A DNA stretch of 7,611 nt from Dehalococcoidia bacterium UBA1151 (GCA_002311865.1 DBZV01000136.1:35854-43464); one strand, 5' to 3'. Positions 1-6,693 are shown, numbered from the stretch's first letter. Translations and numbers: made by a program. The notes: generated by a model not told the origin, from the letters alone.

Positions 1-28
1 GGTGCTCTCCCAGCTGAGCTACATCCCC
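1..28 (-). tRNA. tRNA-Ala, 5' part only (cut by window edge)
   Basis: The reverse complement of the first 28 bases reads as the 5' end of a tRNA. It has a 7-base acceptor strand GGGGATG, the TA linker, a D-stem/loop beginning AGCTCAGCTGGGAGAGC, and then the start of the anticodon stem. GGGGATGTAGCTCAGCTGGG is the typical opening of bacterial tRNA-Ala. The anticodon, T-arm and 3' end lie beyond the left edge, so the isoacceptor cannot be read. The gene lies 71 bases downstream of the membrane-protein gene on the same strand. Confidence 0.85.
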
Positions 29-40
29 ACAAACGCGATA

Positions 41-50
41 TCTGCGCAGA
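41..50. repeat. 10-bp perfect palindrome upstream of tRNA-Ala
   Basis: TCTGCGCAGA is identical to its reverse complement. It sits 13 bases from the tRNA 5' end and would overlap the start point of the putative tRNA promoter. It could be a protein binding site or chance; a 10-bp palindrome is not rare. Confidence 0.3.
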
Positions 51-53
51 AAA

Positions 54-62
54 ATCGTATCA
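54..62 (-). promoter_or_regulatory. possible extended -10 promoter for the tRNA gene
   Basis: On the minus strand this stretch reads TGATACGAT, that is TG, one base, then TACGAT. This matches the extended -10 pattern (TGnTATAAT) with four of six hexamer bases. No convincing -35 is present at 16-18 bases, which extended -10 promoters often lack. Transcription would start near position 47, about 20 bases before the tRNA 5' end. This is pattern matching only. Confidence 0.3.
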
Positions 63-64
63 CG

Positions 65-90
65 GTGAAGGCGGGTTTCACGAACGTGAA
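65..90. repeat. GTGAA/TTCAC dyads between membrane-protein gene and tRNA
   Basis: GTGAA at 65-69, TTCAC at 77-81 and GTGAA at 86-90 can form two mutually exclusive short pairings: 65-69 with 77-81, or 77-81 with 86-90. The second forms TTCACG-AA-CGTGAA at 77-90. On the minus strand a run of five T follows, but about 11 bases after the nearer stem, so this is not a canonical intrinsic terminator. It may be a weak transcript-end structure after the 100-1209 gene. Confidence 0.25.
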
Positions 91-99
91 TTCAGGCGC

Positions 100-1209
100 T
101 CAGCTTGAATCGGTCGATTCGTCTTTTATTGGCACTGTGGAGCCCGGTGCAGCCTCATCCGGGAACTTAGCAGCACCTACGCCTGGCCCGCGGAAGAGCT
201 GCCACATGACGGACAGCAGTCCTCCGATGACGATGATGCTGATCCAACTGATCGATCGATCGACGATGGCGAGTGCGAAGGCGTCGGTGTCGCTCAGGCC
301 CATGAGGATCAGGACGCCGGTGAGGCCGCCTTCTACGAATCCGAAGCCGCCGGGGGTTGGGATGGTGGTCAGCATGGCGCTGGCGAGCGCTGCAAACAGC
401 GCTACGGCGATGCCAACTTCTATTCCCATGCCCTCCGCCACGAAGAACAGTCGGGCCATCTCAAGCCCCCAGCCAATCGTGCCAAGCGCAAGCTGTGCGG
501 GGATGTGTCGTGGATGGAACGAAGCAAGAGCACCGGTGTGGAAGTTCTCGTATGAGCTCTGGAACCGCTGGGGCAGCCGGGTGGCCAACTGGCGCCCGAA
601 TACCCTCATGGTGATGAGCAGTGCGAACAGCGCGCCAACAAGCAACAGCGCCGCGGCGATGACCCAGACGGGCGCGTCGGCGGTCTCCGCGAAGATCAAC
701 CCGACCGATGCGATGAGCAGAAGTACCAGCACTGCGAACATATCCTGCACGCGCTCGCCAAGCACCGTTCCCAGAACTGCTGAGAATCGCGTTCCTGACT
801 CTTTGGAGAAGGCGTAGCTCCGGTACGCATCTCCAAGCCGCAAAAACGCCACAGAGTTGGCGAACCACCCCATCAGGATGATGCTGGAAGAGGTCATGAT
901 CGAGGGCATCTTCACGCCGGGTTCTTGATCTAGCTGTGCCGTTTTTACGATGAGGTTCCAACGCCAGCCGCGGAACCAGAAGCTCACGTAGTAGAGGACC
1001 AGTGCCAGCAGGTACCACCAGGGATTCGTTGACTTGACCAGGTCCCACGTCTCCGACCAGTTGATGTTGAAGACACGAGATGCGGTGAAGGCCAGTACGG
1101 CGATCGCAACTGCATAGCCGATCAGCGTTGGAATGGAAAAGAATCTTCGGCGTAGCGCGAGGTCGGGTCGGCTCTCCGCTGTCGAGTCTCCGGTTGGCGT
1201 GGTTCCCAC
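100..1209 (-). CDS. lysylphosphatidylglycerol synthase TM-region / flippase-like membrane protein
   Basis: Predicted 369-residue inner-membrane protein of the UPF0104/LPG_synthase_TM (flippase-like) family, with about seven or eight hydrophobic helices (roughly 27-47, 64-79, 108-124, 143-175, 180-203, 237-258, 265-283, 312-338). Family-type features are visible: RGWRW at 80-84 after the second helix; N118 to R130 with the LRLGDAYRS stretch; GERVQD at 151-156; and the PTPGGFGFVEGG loop at 284-295, a pattern typical of these proteins. Members are thought to move or present lipid-linked substrates. The soluble synthetase domain of MprF is absent here, so lysyl-PG synthesis is not indicated and the substrate is unknown. 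The C-terminal tail (341-369) is polar. The start is GTG, overlapping the TAG stop of rsmG by one base (TAGTG), which implies translational coupling. No terminator is evident before the tRNA. Confidence 0.85.
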   Translation of the reverse strand: MGTTPTGDSTAESRPDLALRRRFFSIPTLIGYAVAIAVLAFTASRVFNINWSETWDLVKSTNPWWYLLALVLYYVSFWFRGWRWNLIVKTAQLDQEPGVKMPSIMTSSSIILMGWFANSVAFLRLGDAYRSYAFSKESGTRFSAVLGTVLGERVQDMFAVLVLLLIASVGLIFAETADAPVWVIAAALLLVGALFALLITMRVFGRQLATRLPQRFQSSYENFHTGALASFHPRHIPAQLALGTIGWGLEMARLFFVAEGMGIEVGIAVALFAALASAMLTTIPTPGGFGFVEGGLTGVLILMGLSDTDAFALAIVDRSISWISIIVIGGLLSVMWQLFRGPGVGAAKFPDEAAPGSTVPIKDESTDSS

Positions 1210-1955
1210 TATCCGCGTGCTCCGACCTGGCGGGGACCGAATAGCGGTGACTTATGCGGCACGCCATCGCGCCGCGGGTAAGCGCGTGGCGTTGGGCGAG
1301 TTTTGGTCCATGTGACCATTTTGTCGGGATCGCTTGATCCGGGAGAGGCGATGGCAGTTATCGATGGATCGGCCGCGCCAAGTTCGGCTGAGGCGTGCCC
1401 GGCGAGAGCCAGCTCATCGTCGATGTCAGCGCCTTTCAGTGCCGCGGCCTGACCGCGGTGGGGGGTTACTAATGGCAGGAGCAATTCTGCCAGCTCAGTG
1501 AGGCTGCCTACCGCGCGAGCCACGGACAGATCGTAGTGCTCGCGATGGTCCCGCTCACGGCCGATCTGCTCTGCGCGGCCCTGAATGGCGCGGGCGTTGG
1601 TGATGCCCAGCTCATCGATCGCTTCGGTGACGAATCGAACCTTTTTGCCCGTTGCATCGATCATGGTGATCATTAGCGAGGGGTAGACGATTGCTGCAAT
1701 CACGCCCGGGATGCCTGCACCCGTGCCAACGTCGATGACTTTGCTGCCCTCTTTGAGGGATGACATGACCGGATGGAAGCGCATGGACCTGAGTACGAGT
1801 TGATCCCATATTTCGATCTCATCTTTGATCGCGGTGAGATTTGATTTCTCGTTCGCTGTGACCAGTAGCTTCACGTATTTTTCGAGCAACTGGAGACGGC
1901 CCGCATCGCAATCGATACCGGCATCACTAATCTGGGCTTCAATCTGGGGGAGCAA
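1209..1955 (-). CDS. rsmG: 16S rRNA (guanine(527)-N(7))-methyltransferase RsmG
   Basis: SAM-dependent enzyme that methylates N7 of G527 in 16S rRNA, acting on the small ribosomal subunit in the cytoplasm. At 248 residues it is slightly longer than the common size (about 210-240). Visible landmarks in order are NLTAI at 39-43 (conserved RsmG opening), DVGTGAGIPG at 75-84 (SAM-binding glycine loop), D100 at the end of the next strand (ribose contact position), ARAVGSL at 146-152 (usual RsmG motif), KG at 174-175, and the C-terminal basic block KTRPTP followed by YPRRDGVPHKSPL at 226-238. The segment around 55-66 lacks the common RH..DSL form, so it is somewhat divergent. The start is TTG, the first possible codon after an in-frame TGA, and GAGG lies 8 bases upstream. 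It is the first gene of a unit with the flippase-like gene. Loss of RsmG gives low-level streptomycin resistance in several bacteria (family knowledge). Confidence 0.93.
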   Translation of the reverse strand: MLPQIEAQISDAGIDCDAGRLQLLEKYVKLLVTANEKSNLTAIKDEIEIWDQLVLRSMRFHPVMSSLKEGSKVIDVGTGAGIPGVIAAIVYPSLMITMIDATGKKVRFVTEAIDELGITNARAIQGRAEQIGRERDHREHYDLSVARAVGSLTELAELLLPLVTPHRGQAAALKGADIDDELALAGHASAELGAADPSITAIASPGSSDPDKMVTWTKTRPTPRAYPRRDGVPHKSPLFGPRQVGARG

Positions 1956-1963
1956 TCAAAGAA

Positions 1964-1967
1964 CCTC
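1964..1967 (-). promoter_or_regulatory. ribosome binding site deciding the rsmG TTG start
   Basis: GAGG on the minus strand ends 8 bases before TTG at 1955-1953. The base triplet immediately before TTG is an in-frame TGA (1958-1956), so no longer start is possible without readthrough. The next family landmark (NLTAI) lies 39 residues in, the expected distance. An ATG slightly upstream (about 1972) is in a different frame. Confidence 0.6.
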
Positions 1968-2061
1968 GGCATGGAGTTTATCAACGAAGAGCGCCCATGC
2001 CGATGATGCAGGAGATAGCAATCGGCCCTATCGCAGTAGCTCGAAATGCGACTTGGGCGCG

Positions 2062-2090
2062 TTGACTGCGTAATTGCTCGATGGTAGCTT
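2062..2090 (+). promoter_or_regulatory. possible sigma-70-type promoter for the etf operon
   Basis: TTGACT at 2062-2067 matches five of six bases of the -35 consensus. It is followed after exactly 17 bases by TAGCTT at 2085-2090, a weak -10 (three of six). It sits in the 221-base divergent gap between rsmG and etfB (1956-2176) and would give a leader of about 80 bases. I see no riboswitch and no equally good promoter for rsmG in this gap. Confidence 0.35.
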
Positions 2091-2165
2091 CAAACCTTCG
2101 AATATTTTTGTTTTCGGCCCAGAATTGAAGCGCGCCGCATTTGGGTGTTCTGGCAACTGGGACTC

Positions 2166-2171
2166 GAGGTG
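2166..2171 (+). promoter_or_regulatory. ribosome binding site for etfB
   Basis: GAGGTG lies 5 bases before CTG at 2177 and 11 bases before ATC at 2183. It is the only good Shine-Dalgarno sequence near the conserved etfB N-terminus. The TTG at 2141, the only standard start codon upstream in frame, has just a weak GAAG 10 bases away. Confidence 0.55.
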
Positions 2172-2176
2172 AAATT

Positions 2177-2983
2177 CTGGCAATCAAAATTGCCGTCTGT
2201 GTAAAACAGGTTCCCGATCCAGATACGCCGCCGTCCGCGTTTATTGTCGACGAATCGACGAAGCGGGTGGTCCCACCGCCGGGGACGCCACCCGTGGTCA
2301 ACGGATTTGATCTCAACGCCACCGAGGCCGCTCTCCTTCTTAAAGATGCTGCCGGCGGGGCGGACGTTGAGATCACGATCATTGCGGTTGGATCCGAGTT
2401 CGTGATGGATGTGGTGAAGCGCCCACTCTCGATGGGCGCGGACGAACTTGTGCTTGTGGATGATCCGTCCCTGGAGAACCTCGACGCGTTCGCGACGGCT
2501 CGAGTGCTGGCGAAGACGATCGAAAATCAGGGTCCGTTTGACGTGGTGCTCTGTGGTCGGCAGGCTTCCGACTGGGACAACGGCCATGTACCGCTCGTAC
2601 TATCGGAGATTCTGGGGCTGCCTTGCATCAGCTTTGCAAGGAATATCCAGATCACCGACTCTGGTGTGCGGGTTGAGCGATCTCTCACCGATGGCTACCA
2701 GGTCGTGGAAGCGCCACTTCCGGCCGTTGTCACCGTGACAAACGAACTGGGCGAGCCACGATATCCGACACTACGAGGCATCATGGCGGCTACTCGGAAG
2801 ACGCCAACGACACTGTCGCTAGGCGATATTGGCGTCACAAACGAAGACGTTGCCCCATCACTGGAGTTGACCCGTCTGTTTGTTCCCGAGAGTGAGCGCA
2901 ACGTGGAGATCATCAGCGGTGAAGATGAAGTTGACGCCGGCCGTCAGCTAGCGTTGCGACTGCGAGAGGAGAACCTGATTTAG
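2177..2983 (+). CDS. etfB: electron transfer flavoprotein, beta subunit
   Basis: Beta subunit of the ETF heterodimer, which with EtfA carries electrons from acyl-CoA and other flavin dehydrogenases to ETF:quinone oxidoreductase. The protein opens with KIAVCVKQVPDPD, the classic EtfB N-terminus. Counting from the proposed start (268 residues): the nucleotide-binding region CGRQASDWDNGHVP at 126-139; the EtfB signature VERSLTDGYQVVEAPLPAVV at 166-185; and NELGEPRYPTLRGIMAA at 189-205, the recognition-loop region that binds partner dehydrogenases. The start is uncertain. The conserved N-terminus is not preceded by ATG, GTG or TTG, and I favour CTG at 2177 (giving MAIKIAVC) because GAGGTG lies 5 bases upstream. 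ATC at 2183 or ATT at 2174 are less likely. A TTG at 2141 would add 12 non-conserved residues. The stop TAG directly abuts the etfA ATG. The family call is secure; the start is not. Confidence 0.95.
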   Translation: MAIKIAVCVKQVPDPDTPPSAFIVDESTKRVVPPPGTPPVVNGFDLNATEAALLLKDAAGGADVEITIIAVGSEFVMDVVKRPLSMGADELVLVDDPSLENLDAFATARVLAKTIENQGPFDVVLCGRQASDWDNGHVPLVLSEILGLPCISFARNIQITDSGVRVERSLTDGYQVVEAPLPAVVTVTNELGEPRYPTLRGIMAATRKTPTTLSLGDIGVTNEDVAPSLELTRLFVPESERNVEIISGEDEVDAGRQLALRLREENLI

Positions 2984-3973
2984 ATGGCGATTCTTCTGGT
3001 AGTTGCTGAACTCAACGGAAACGTCGTCACTGAATCAACCGGCGAGCTTGTTGCTGCGGCCAAAGCTGTCGCTTCCGACGGTGATGAGATCGTCGTTGCC
3101 GTCTTGTCTGATGATCCTGCAATAGTCGGTGCATCGGCGGCGGGACTGGGCGCGGACCGCGTGTTAACTGTTCAACACGAAGCGCTTGCCGAGATGGGTG
3201 CGGGTAGTTTTGAAGCGCCTGTGGCGGCGGTCACCGCTATCTCGAACAGTCTCTCTCCGGCGGCAATTCTGCTGAGCAAGTCTGATTTTGGTAGCAACGT
3301 TGGTCCTCGTGTTGCTGCCCAGGTAGGTGGAGGTTTTGCACAGGATTGCATCGGACTGAGTTCAGCGAGCAATGGTCGTATTTCGGTGACCAGACCGGTC
3401 TACGGTGGCAACGCTCTGGCCGAATACGTGTTTTCGGGCGATGGTGTGCAGGTGCTAACGGTGCGGCCGACCATATTTGATCCGGCGAGCGGCGATGGCG
3501 CGTCGCCAATCGAATCGTTTGATGCTCCCACTGACGTTGGCAAGATAAGTGCGCGATTGGTGGAGACTATCGCAGAAGAGAGCAAAGGCGTTCGGCTGGA
3601 AGATGCCGATGTTGTCATCTCCGGTGGTCGCGGTCTTGGCGGTCCGGAACCATTTGAGCAGCTTCAGGCACTGGCCGATGTACTGGGCGGCGCACTGGGC
3701 GCTTCCAGGGCTGCTTGCGACGCCGGGTGGATTGACCACTCGCACCAGATCGGGCTTACCGGAAAAAGTGTTAGCCCAAACGTGTACATTACGTTTGGTA
3801 TCTCAGGCGCCAGTCAGCACATGGCTGGCTGCTCAGGTTCTAAAGTGATCGTGGCGGTGAACAAGGACGCGGATGCCAATATCTTCAAAGACGCCCGGTT
3901 TGGGGTAGTGGGAGATTGGGGAAAGGTTCTTGAAGGGTTCCGGGCTGCAGTTGATGATCTTGCGGTCTCTTAG
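2984..3973 (+). CDS. etfA: electron transfer flavoprotein, alpha subunit
   Basis: Alpha subunit of ETF, carrying the redox-active FAD in its C-terminal domain. At 329 residues it is of usual length. The N-terminal domain (1 to about 195) is a Rossmann-like fold with SKSDFGSNVGPRVAAQVGGG at 98-117. The C-terminal FAD domain shows VISGGRGLGG at 211-220, GASRAACDAGW at 239-249 (the arginine contacts FAD in the family), QIGLTGKSVSP at 255-265, GISGASQHMAG at 272-282, and VNKDADANIF at 292-301, all standard EtfA blocks. ATG follows the etfB TAG with no gap, and AGGAG (2967-2971) lies 12 bases upstream within etfB, so the two are translationally coupled as expected for a 1:1 heterodimer. No terminator follows; the next gene starts within 40 bases. 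Confidence 0.97.
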   Translation: MAILLVVAELNGNVVTESTGELVAAAKAVASDGDEIVVAVLSDDPAIVGASAAGLGADRVLTVQHEALAEMGAGSFEAPVAAVTAISNSLSPAAILLSKSDFGSNVGPRVAAQVGGGFAQDCIGLSSASNGRISVTRPVYGGNALAEYVFSGDGVQVLTVRPTIFDPASGDGASPIESFDAPTDVGKISARLVETIAEESKGVRLEDADVVISGGRGLGGPEPFEQLQALADVLGGALGASRAACDAGWIDHSHQIGLTGKSVSPNVYITFGISGASQHMAGCSGSKVIVAVNKDADANIFKDARFGVVGDWGKVLEGFRAAVDDLAVS

Positions 3974-3999
3974 GCAATGCCAAGAGCCCGTCGGGCAAC

Positions 4000-4006
4000 A
4001 AAGGAG
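4000..4006 (+). promoter_or_regulatory. strong ribosome binding site favouring the TTG start at 4013
   Basis: AAAGGAG is close to the ideal Shine-Dalgarno sequence and ends 6 bases before TTG at 4013. The alternative in-frame ATG at 3977, three bases after the etfA stop, has no ribosome binding site, although it could be served by coupling from etfA. The extra 12 residues from 3977 are arginine-rich and look like translated leader. Confidence 0.6.
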
Positions 4007-4012
4007 AGCATC

Positions 4013-4450
4013 TTGAGTCATGAATATGGTGTTGACCTTGGCGCGATTGTTGAGCATGTTGAGTCATCGGAGACCTTCTCGATATTTTTCCCAAGTTTGA
4101 GGAAGGCGTTGGTGGTGGATATGCGCCACGGTCTGGAAGAGGGCCCGCTGGTGCGCGTATTGCCAATGGCTCGGTCCCCGCAAGAGCGACTGCGATCTCT
4201 TCGACGATTGAGGCCGCATCTGCCCAGAGCTACTCAGATGGTGGCAATTCCCTGGCCAAGCTATGTCGCGAATATGGTGCGATCGGGAGTCTGGGACAAG
4301 CTGGCCGCGCGGGTCAGTGAAAGTGGCTCAGAGGATGCAGTCAGGGCGTTGTCTCACAGCCTTGCAGAGCTACGTCAGCACGAGTCGACCGAACTGGCAG
4401 CGCTGATTCGTGGCGATCACTACGAGACAATCTGGTCACGCAGCGAATAG
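4013..4450 (+). CDS. uncharacterised protein in the etf operon
   Basis: Unrecognised 145-residue protein (157 if started at ATG 3977). It has no signal peptide and no membrane helix, so it is probably cytoplasmic. It has two visible parts. The first is a probable beta-containing N-terminal half, with FSIFFPSLRKALVVDMR at 22-38, GPLVRVLPMARSPQERLRSL at 44-63 and MVAIPWPSYV at 76-85. The second is a helical C-terminal half with SGVWDKLAARV at 91-101, a helix around 105-134, and GDHYETIWS at 134-142. The pattern resembles hypothetical proteins I associate with Chloroflexota, but I cannot assign a family. It lies 39 bases after the etfA stop with a strong ribosome binding site, so it is probably co-expressed with ETF and could be an accessory or partner factor (inference from position only). 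It overlaps the convergent lipoprotein gene by 15 bases at its 3' end. Confidence 0.8.
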   Translation: MSHEYGVDLGAIVEHVESSETFSIFFPSLRKALVVDMRHGLEEGPLVRVLPMARSPQERLRSLRRLRPHLPRATQMVAIPWPSYVANMVRSGVWDKLAARVSESGSEDAVRALSHSLAELRQHESTELAALIRGDHYETIWSRSE

Positions 4451-6661
4451 CGCGTCCAACCGCAGCAACAGCCGCTTTACGAAATCAACAGCCGATCGGT
4501 CTTTCGCCGCGTCCCTGATTGCGGTGAGTGTTTCGCGGTGGCGTTGTGGGTATTCCTCTTCCAGCGTGTCTCCCGAGATCGCGGTCAAATAGTTTCCAAC
4601 AGCATCGTCGAAAGCCGCCGTGATGGATTCCTCACCTTGAAGTTCCAGCAGACGAACCAGAAATTCGGCGTCGTTCGATAGATCAACAGCAGGCCCCGAA
4701 TTCAGATCCGACCAGTAGCTGTTGTAGACCATCCAACTGAGCACATCGGGGATGAGACTGACCTCCGAACCGGTGTCCATGATCGACAACACATCGGCTG
4801 CCAGAATTGGGTCAACGGAGATGAGTCTGTGGATCGTACGGGTAGGGAATGAACGCAGGCTCTTCTTTTCACGGATCAGCTTCGCCGCCAACTCAGGACT
4901 GTTGGAGATTGCGATTCCTGCGGCGTGCGGGTTTGATCGAATCCATGTGAAGAGGCCAAGTGAGGCGCCCTGCATAACTTGTAACGTCAGCCCGGGTTCG
5001 GAGCTTTCACGTTTAGCGAGAAGGCCGTAGAAGGCGTCGTCGGTATCCCGGTCAATGTTGAAGTTGCCAGAACTGTTGCCGAAGAGCGTGTGTCCTGCGC
5101 CTGATAGATCATCGATGCTGGCAGATGGTGACGCCCCAAGTGCGGCCAGCAGCCGAGCAGGCGTGACTTCTGATGAGCGCGCAATTTCCGGGCTCGCTTC
5201 TAGAAGCCTTAGCAGGGTCGTATCGCTAATCAACGGCATCGACTCTTGGAGTCTCTCAGGCGCCGCTTCACGGAGGAGCCGTATCAGGCCGCTGATTTCA
5301 GTTCGTACCTCGGTGATGGAGCGTGCTGCGACAAACTCATCGATTAGTGTTGCGCCAGCCGGAGGTGAAGCCGCGATAATCTGATCCGCTGCCTCCGCGA
5401 GTTCTCGCAAAGTAGCGACCTGCCCGGTGAGAACATCACCAAGGCCACCGCTTTCTGCCTCGATTTGCGAGTCGAAAAGCGCGATAAGTGTTCTGGGGGC
5501 CATCAGGACTGCGAGGTCTCCGATTACCGTTTCGCCCATCCGCGCCGTAACGAACTCAACTTGCTCGTCGATAGGTTTGGAAGTGATGGCGGCGTAGAAG
5601 TCGAAACCTTCCGCCAGGGCTGGCCCCGTCTCGCCTGACATCTCGGCAAGTTCGTCGGGATGCCGCTGGTGCAGGGATCGCATGTCTCGGACGTAAGAGC
5701 TCCAGAACCGGAAGCCGCCATCTATTCGGGCCGCGTCAACCAGTGCGAATTCACGGTTTTTGATGTCCGCGAACTGCTCAGCGAAGTCGCGGAGCCGTTG
5801 CCGTTCTTCGTTCTCGAGGATATTGCTGATCGAATCGGGCAGGGCAGCAAGCTCAGAGTCGCTTAGCTCTTCATAGAATCGTAGTGGGAAGTGTTGAATC
5901 GCGAATAGCTCTTCGGCTGCTCTGCGGTCGTCACCTTCAAGATCCTGGAACCAGTTGAGTGCCTGCGGCCAATCGTCAAAATCGATGCCACCAACGCCAA
6001 TGTCTGTCAGAAAGTTATCGAAGTAAGGCCTGAGAATCGGCGGCACAAGATCAATGTCACCACCTGTCATGTTGATCATCTCTGACTCGCCGAAGTGGAA
6101 CAAATCTGAGCCGGGATTCACCGAAAGGTTTGTCAGGTTGCGGAATCGATCGCGGAGCGGCTCGAAGCGATCGGGAGGCTGTCGCAGGAACGCCTCAAGA
6201 TCGGCGCGGTACGCGAGGAGGCCTTCAGACGTAGCTCCTCCGCCCGGTTGGACCCAGTCGAGGTCCGGTTGAACCGACGAGCCGAAGACTCCCCAGTAGG
6301 AGTGACTCAATTCGTGCATGATCGTCTTTGGCACAGCCTGACCCGCCCCCGCCCAGCCCTGAAATCCGGTGCTGCCGAACCATGTGGGTTGATTGATCAT
6401 TTGCCGGAAGTCGTAGCCTTCCATCCACGCCACACCGGCGTCACTAAAGTTCCAGATATCCCTCACGGCGTTGACTCTGGCCTGCGCCCACGGTGTCTGT
6501 GGTGACTCAACTCGCCGAACGGCAGTACCTGGTTCAGAGCTGGAATCTGATCCAGAGCAGGCCAGCGCGAGGACAGCGATTGCGAATATCGCTACCGTAG
6601 AAGTGGACTTGCCGATGGAATATCCGATAGAGAACAACGTAACTTTTGATGACTCCCCCAT
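4436..6661 (-). CDS. predicted lipoprotein with HEXXH zinc-metallopeptidase motif
   Basis: 741-residue protein of no family I can name. The N-terminus has a hydrophobic stretch (about 22-34) ending in the lipobox LALAC, with C35 followed by S-G-S-D-S-S-S, so export and lipid anchoring outside the membrane are predicted. HELSH at 116-120 is an HEXXH zinc site. TSEGLLAY at 144-151 looks like the E-G-x-x-x-Y block that supplies the third ligand (E146) in gluzincin peptidases, 25 residues after H120. Spacing in the best-known gluzincins is shorter, so this assignment is inferred. The rest, from about 240 to 741, is almost entirely helical and acidic, with two loosely similar SPE-I/L-A units near 490 and 588, perhaps HEAT-like packing. 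The start ATG at 6661 has no clear ribosome binding site; TTG at codon 9 is an alternative that keeps the signal peptide. It is divergent from another HEXXH gene and convergent with the etf operon. Whether it is catalytic is unproven. Confidence 0.82.
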   Translation of the reverse strand: MGESSKVTLFSIGYSIGKSTSTVAIFAIAVLALACSGSDSSSEPGTAVRRVESPQTPWAQARVNAVRDIWNFSDAGVAWMEGYDFRQMINQPTWFGSTGFQGWAGAGQAVPKTIMHELSHSYWGVFGSSVQPDLDWVQPGGGATSEGLLAYRADLEAFLRQPPDRFEPLRDRFRNLTNLSVNPGSDLFHFGESEMINMTGGDIDLVPPILRPYFDNFLTDIGVGGIDFDDWPQALNWFQDLEGDDRRAAEELFAIQHFPLRFYEELSDSELAALPDSISNILENEERQRLRDFAEQFADIKNREFALVDAARIDGGFRFWSSYVRDMRSLHQRHPDELAEMSGETGPALAEGFDFYAAITSKPIDEQVEFVTARMGETVIGDLAVLMAPRTLIALFDSQIEAESGGLGDVLTGQVATLRELAEAADQIIAASPPAGATLIDEFVAARSITEVRTEISGLIRLLREAAPERLQESMPLISDTTLLRLLEASPEIARSSEVTPARLLAALGASPSASIDDLSGAGHTLFGNSSGNFNIDRDTDDAFYGLLAKRESSEPGLTLQVMQGASLGLFTWIRSNPHAAGIAISNSPELAAKLIREKKSLRSFPTRTIHRLISVDPILAADVLSIMDTGSEVSLIPDVLSWMVYNSYWSDLNSGPAVDLSNDAEFLVRLLELQGEESITAAFDDAVGNYLTAISGDTLEEEYPQRHRETLTAIRDAAKDRSAVDFVKRLLLRLDALFAA

Positions 6662-6668
6662 TTATTGG

Positions 6669-6691
6669 GCCGCAATGAAACTAATTGCGGC
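6669..6691. promoter_or_regulatory. perfect 8-bp inverted repeat in the divergent control region
   Basis: GCCGCAAT at 6669-6676 and ATTGCGGC at 6684-6691 are exact inverted copies separated by seven bases. The element lies 8-30 bases upstream of the lipoprotein ATG and 39 bases before the leader ORF on the other strand. The arm spacing (15 bp centre to centre) could suit a dimeric repressor. In the lipoprotein mRNA it would form a GC-rich hairpin close to the start codon. A weak minus-strand -10 (TACGAT, 6708-6713) upstream would put it in the 5' leader. No T-run follows on either strand, so it is not an intrinsic terminator. Confidence 0.5.
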
Positions 6692-6693
6692 GC

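Noticed and set aside
250..263. GATCGATCGATCGA tandem palindrome
   Set aside because: It encodes ordinary residues (I-V-D-R-S-I) of the flippase-like protein on the minus strand. A short run of GATC inside coding sequence needs no further explanation.
2..817. Long plus-strand open frame opposite the membrane-protein gene
   Set aside because: It is antisense to a clear flippase-like gene and its translation is low-complexity (rich in S, P, T, A, M) with no domain, typical of a shadow frame.
461..1267. 268-codon minus-strand frame overlapping the flippase-like and rsmG genes
   Set aside because: It overlaps the recognised genes in another frame, and the translation is rich in R, H and C with no family features.
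1981..2382. Minus-strand frame ending in a hydrophobic stretch (AIGPIAISCIIGMGALR), possible small membrane protein before rsmG
   Set aside because: Most of it is antisense to etfB, and no start codon with a binding site lies within the intergenic part. The hydrophobic tail alone is not enough.
5055..5384. Plus-strand open frame inside the lipoprotein gene
   Set aside because: It is antisense to a continuous 741-codon frame with a signal peptide and zinc motif, and has no ribosome binding site or domain of its own.
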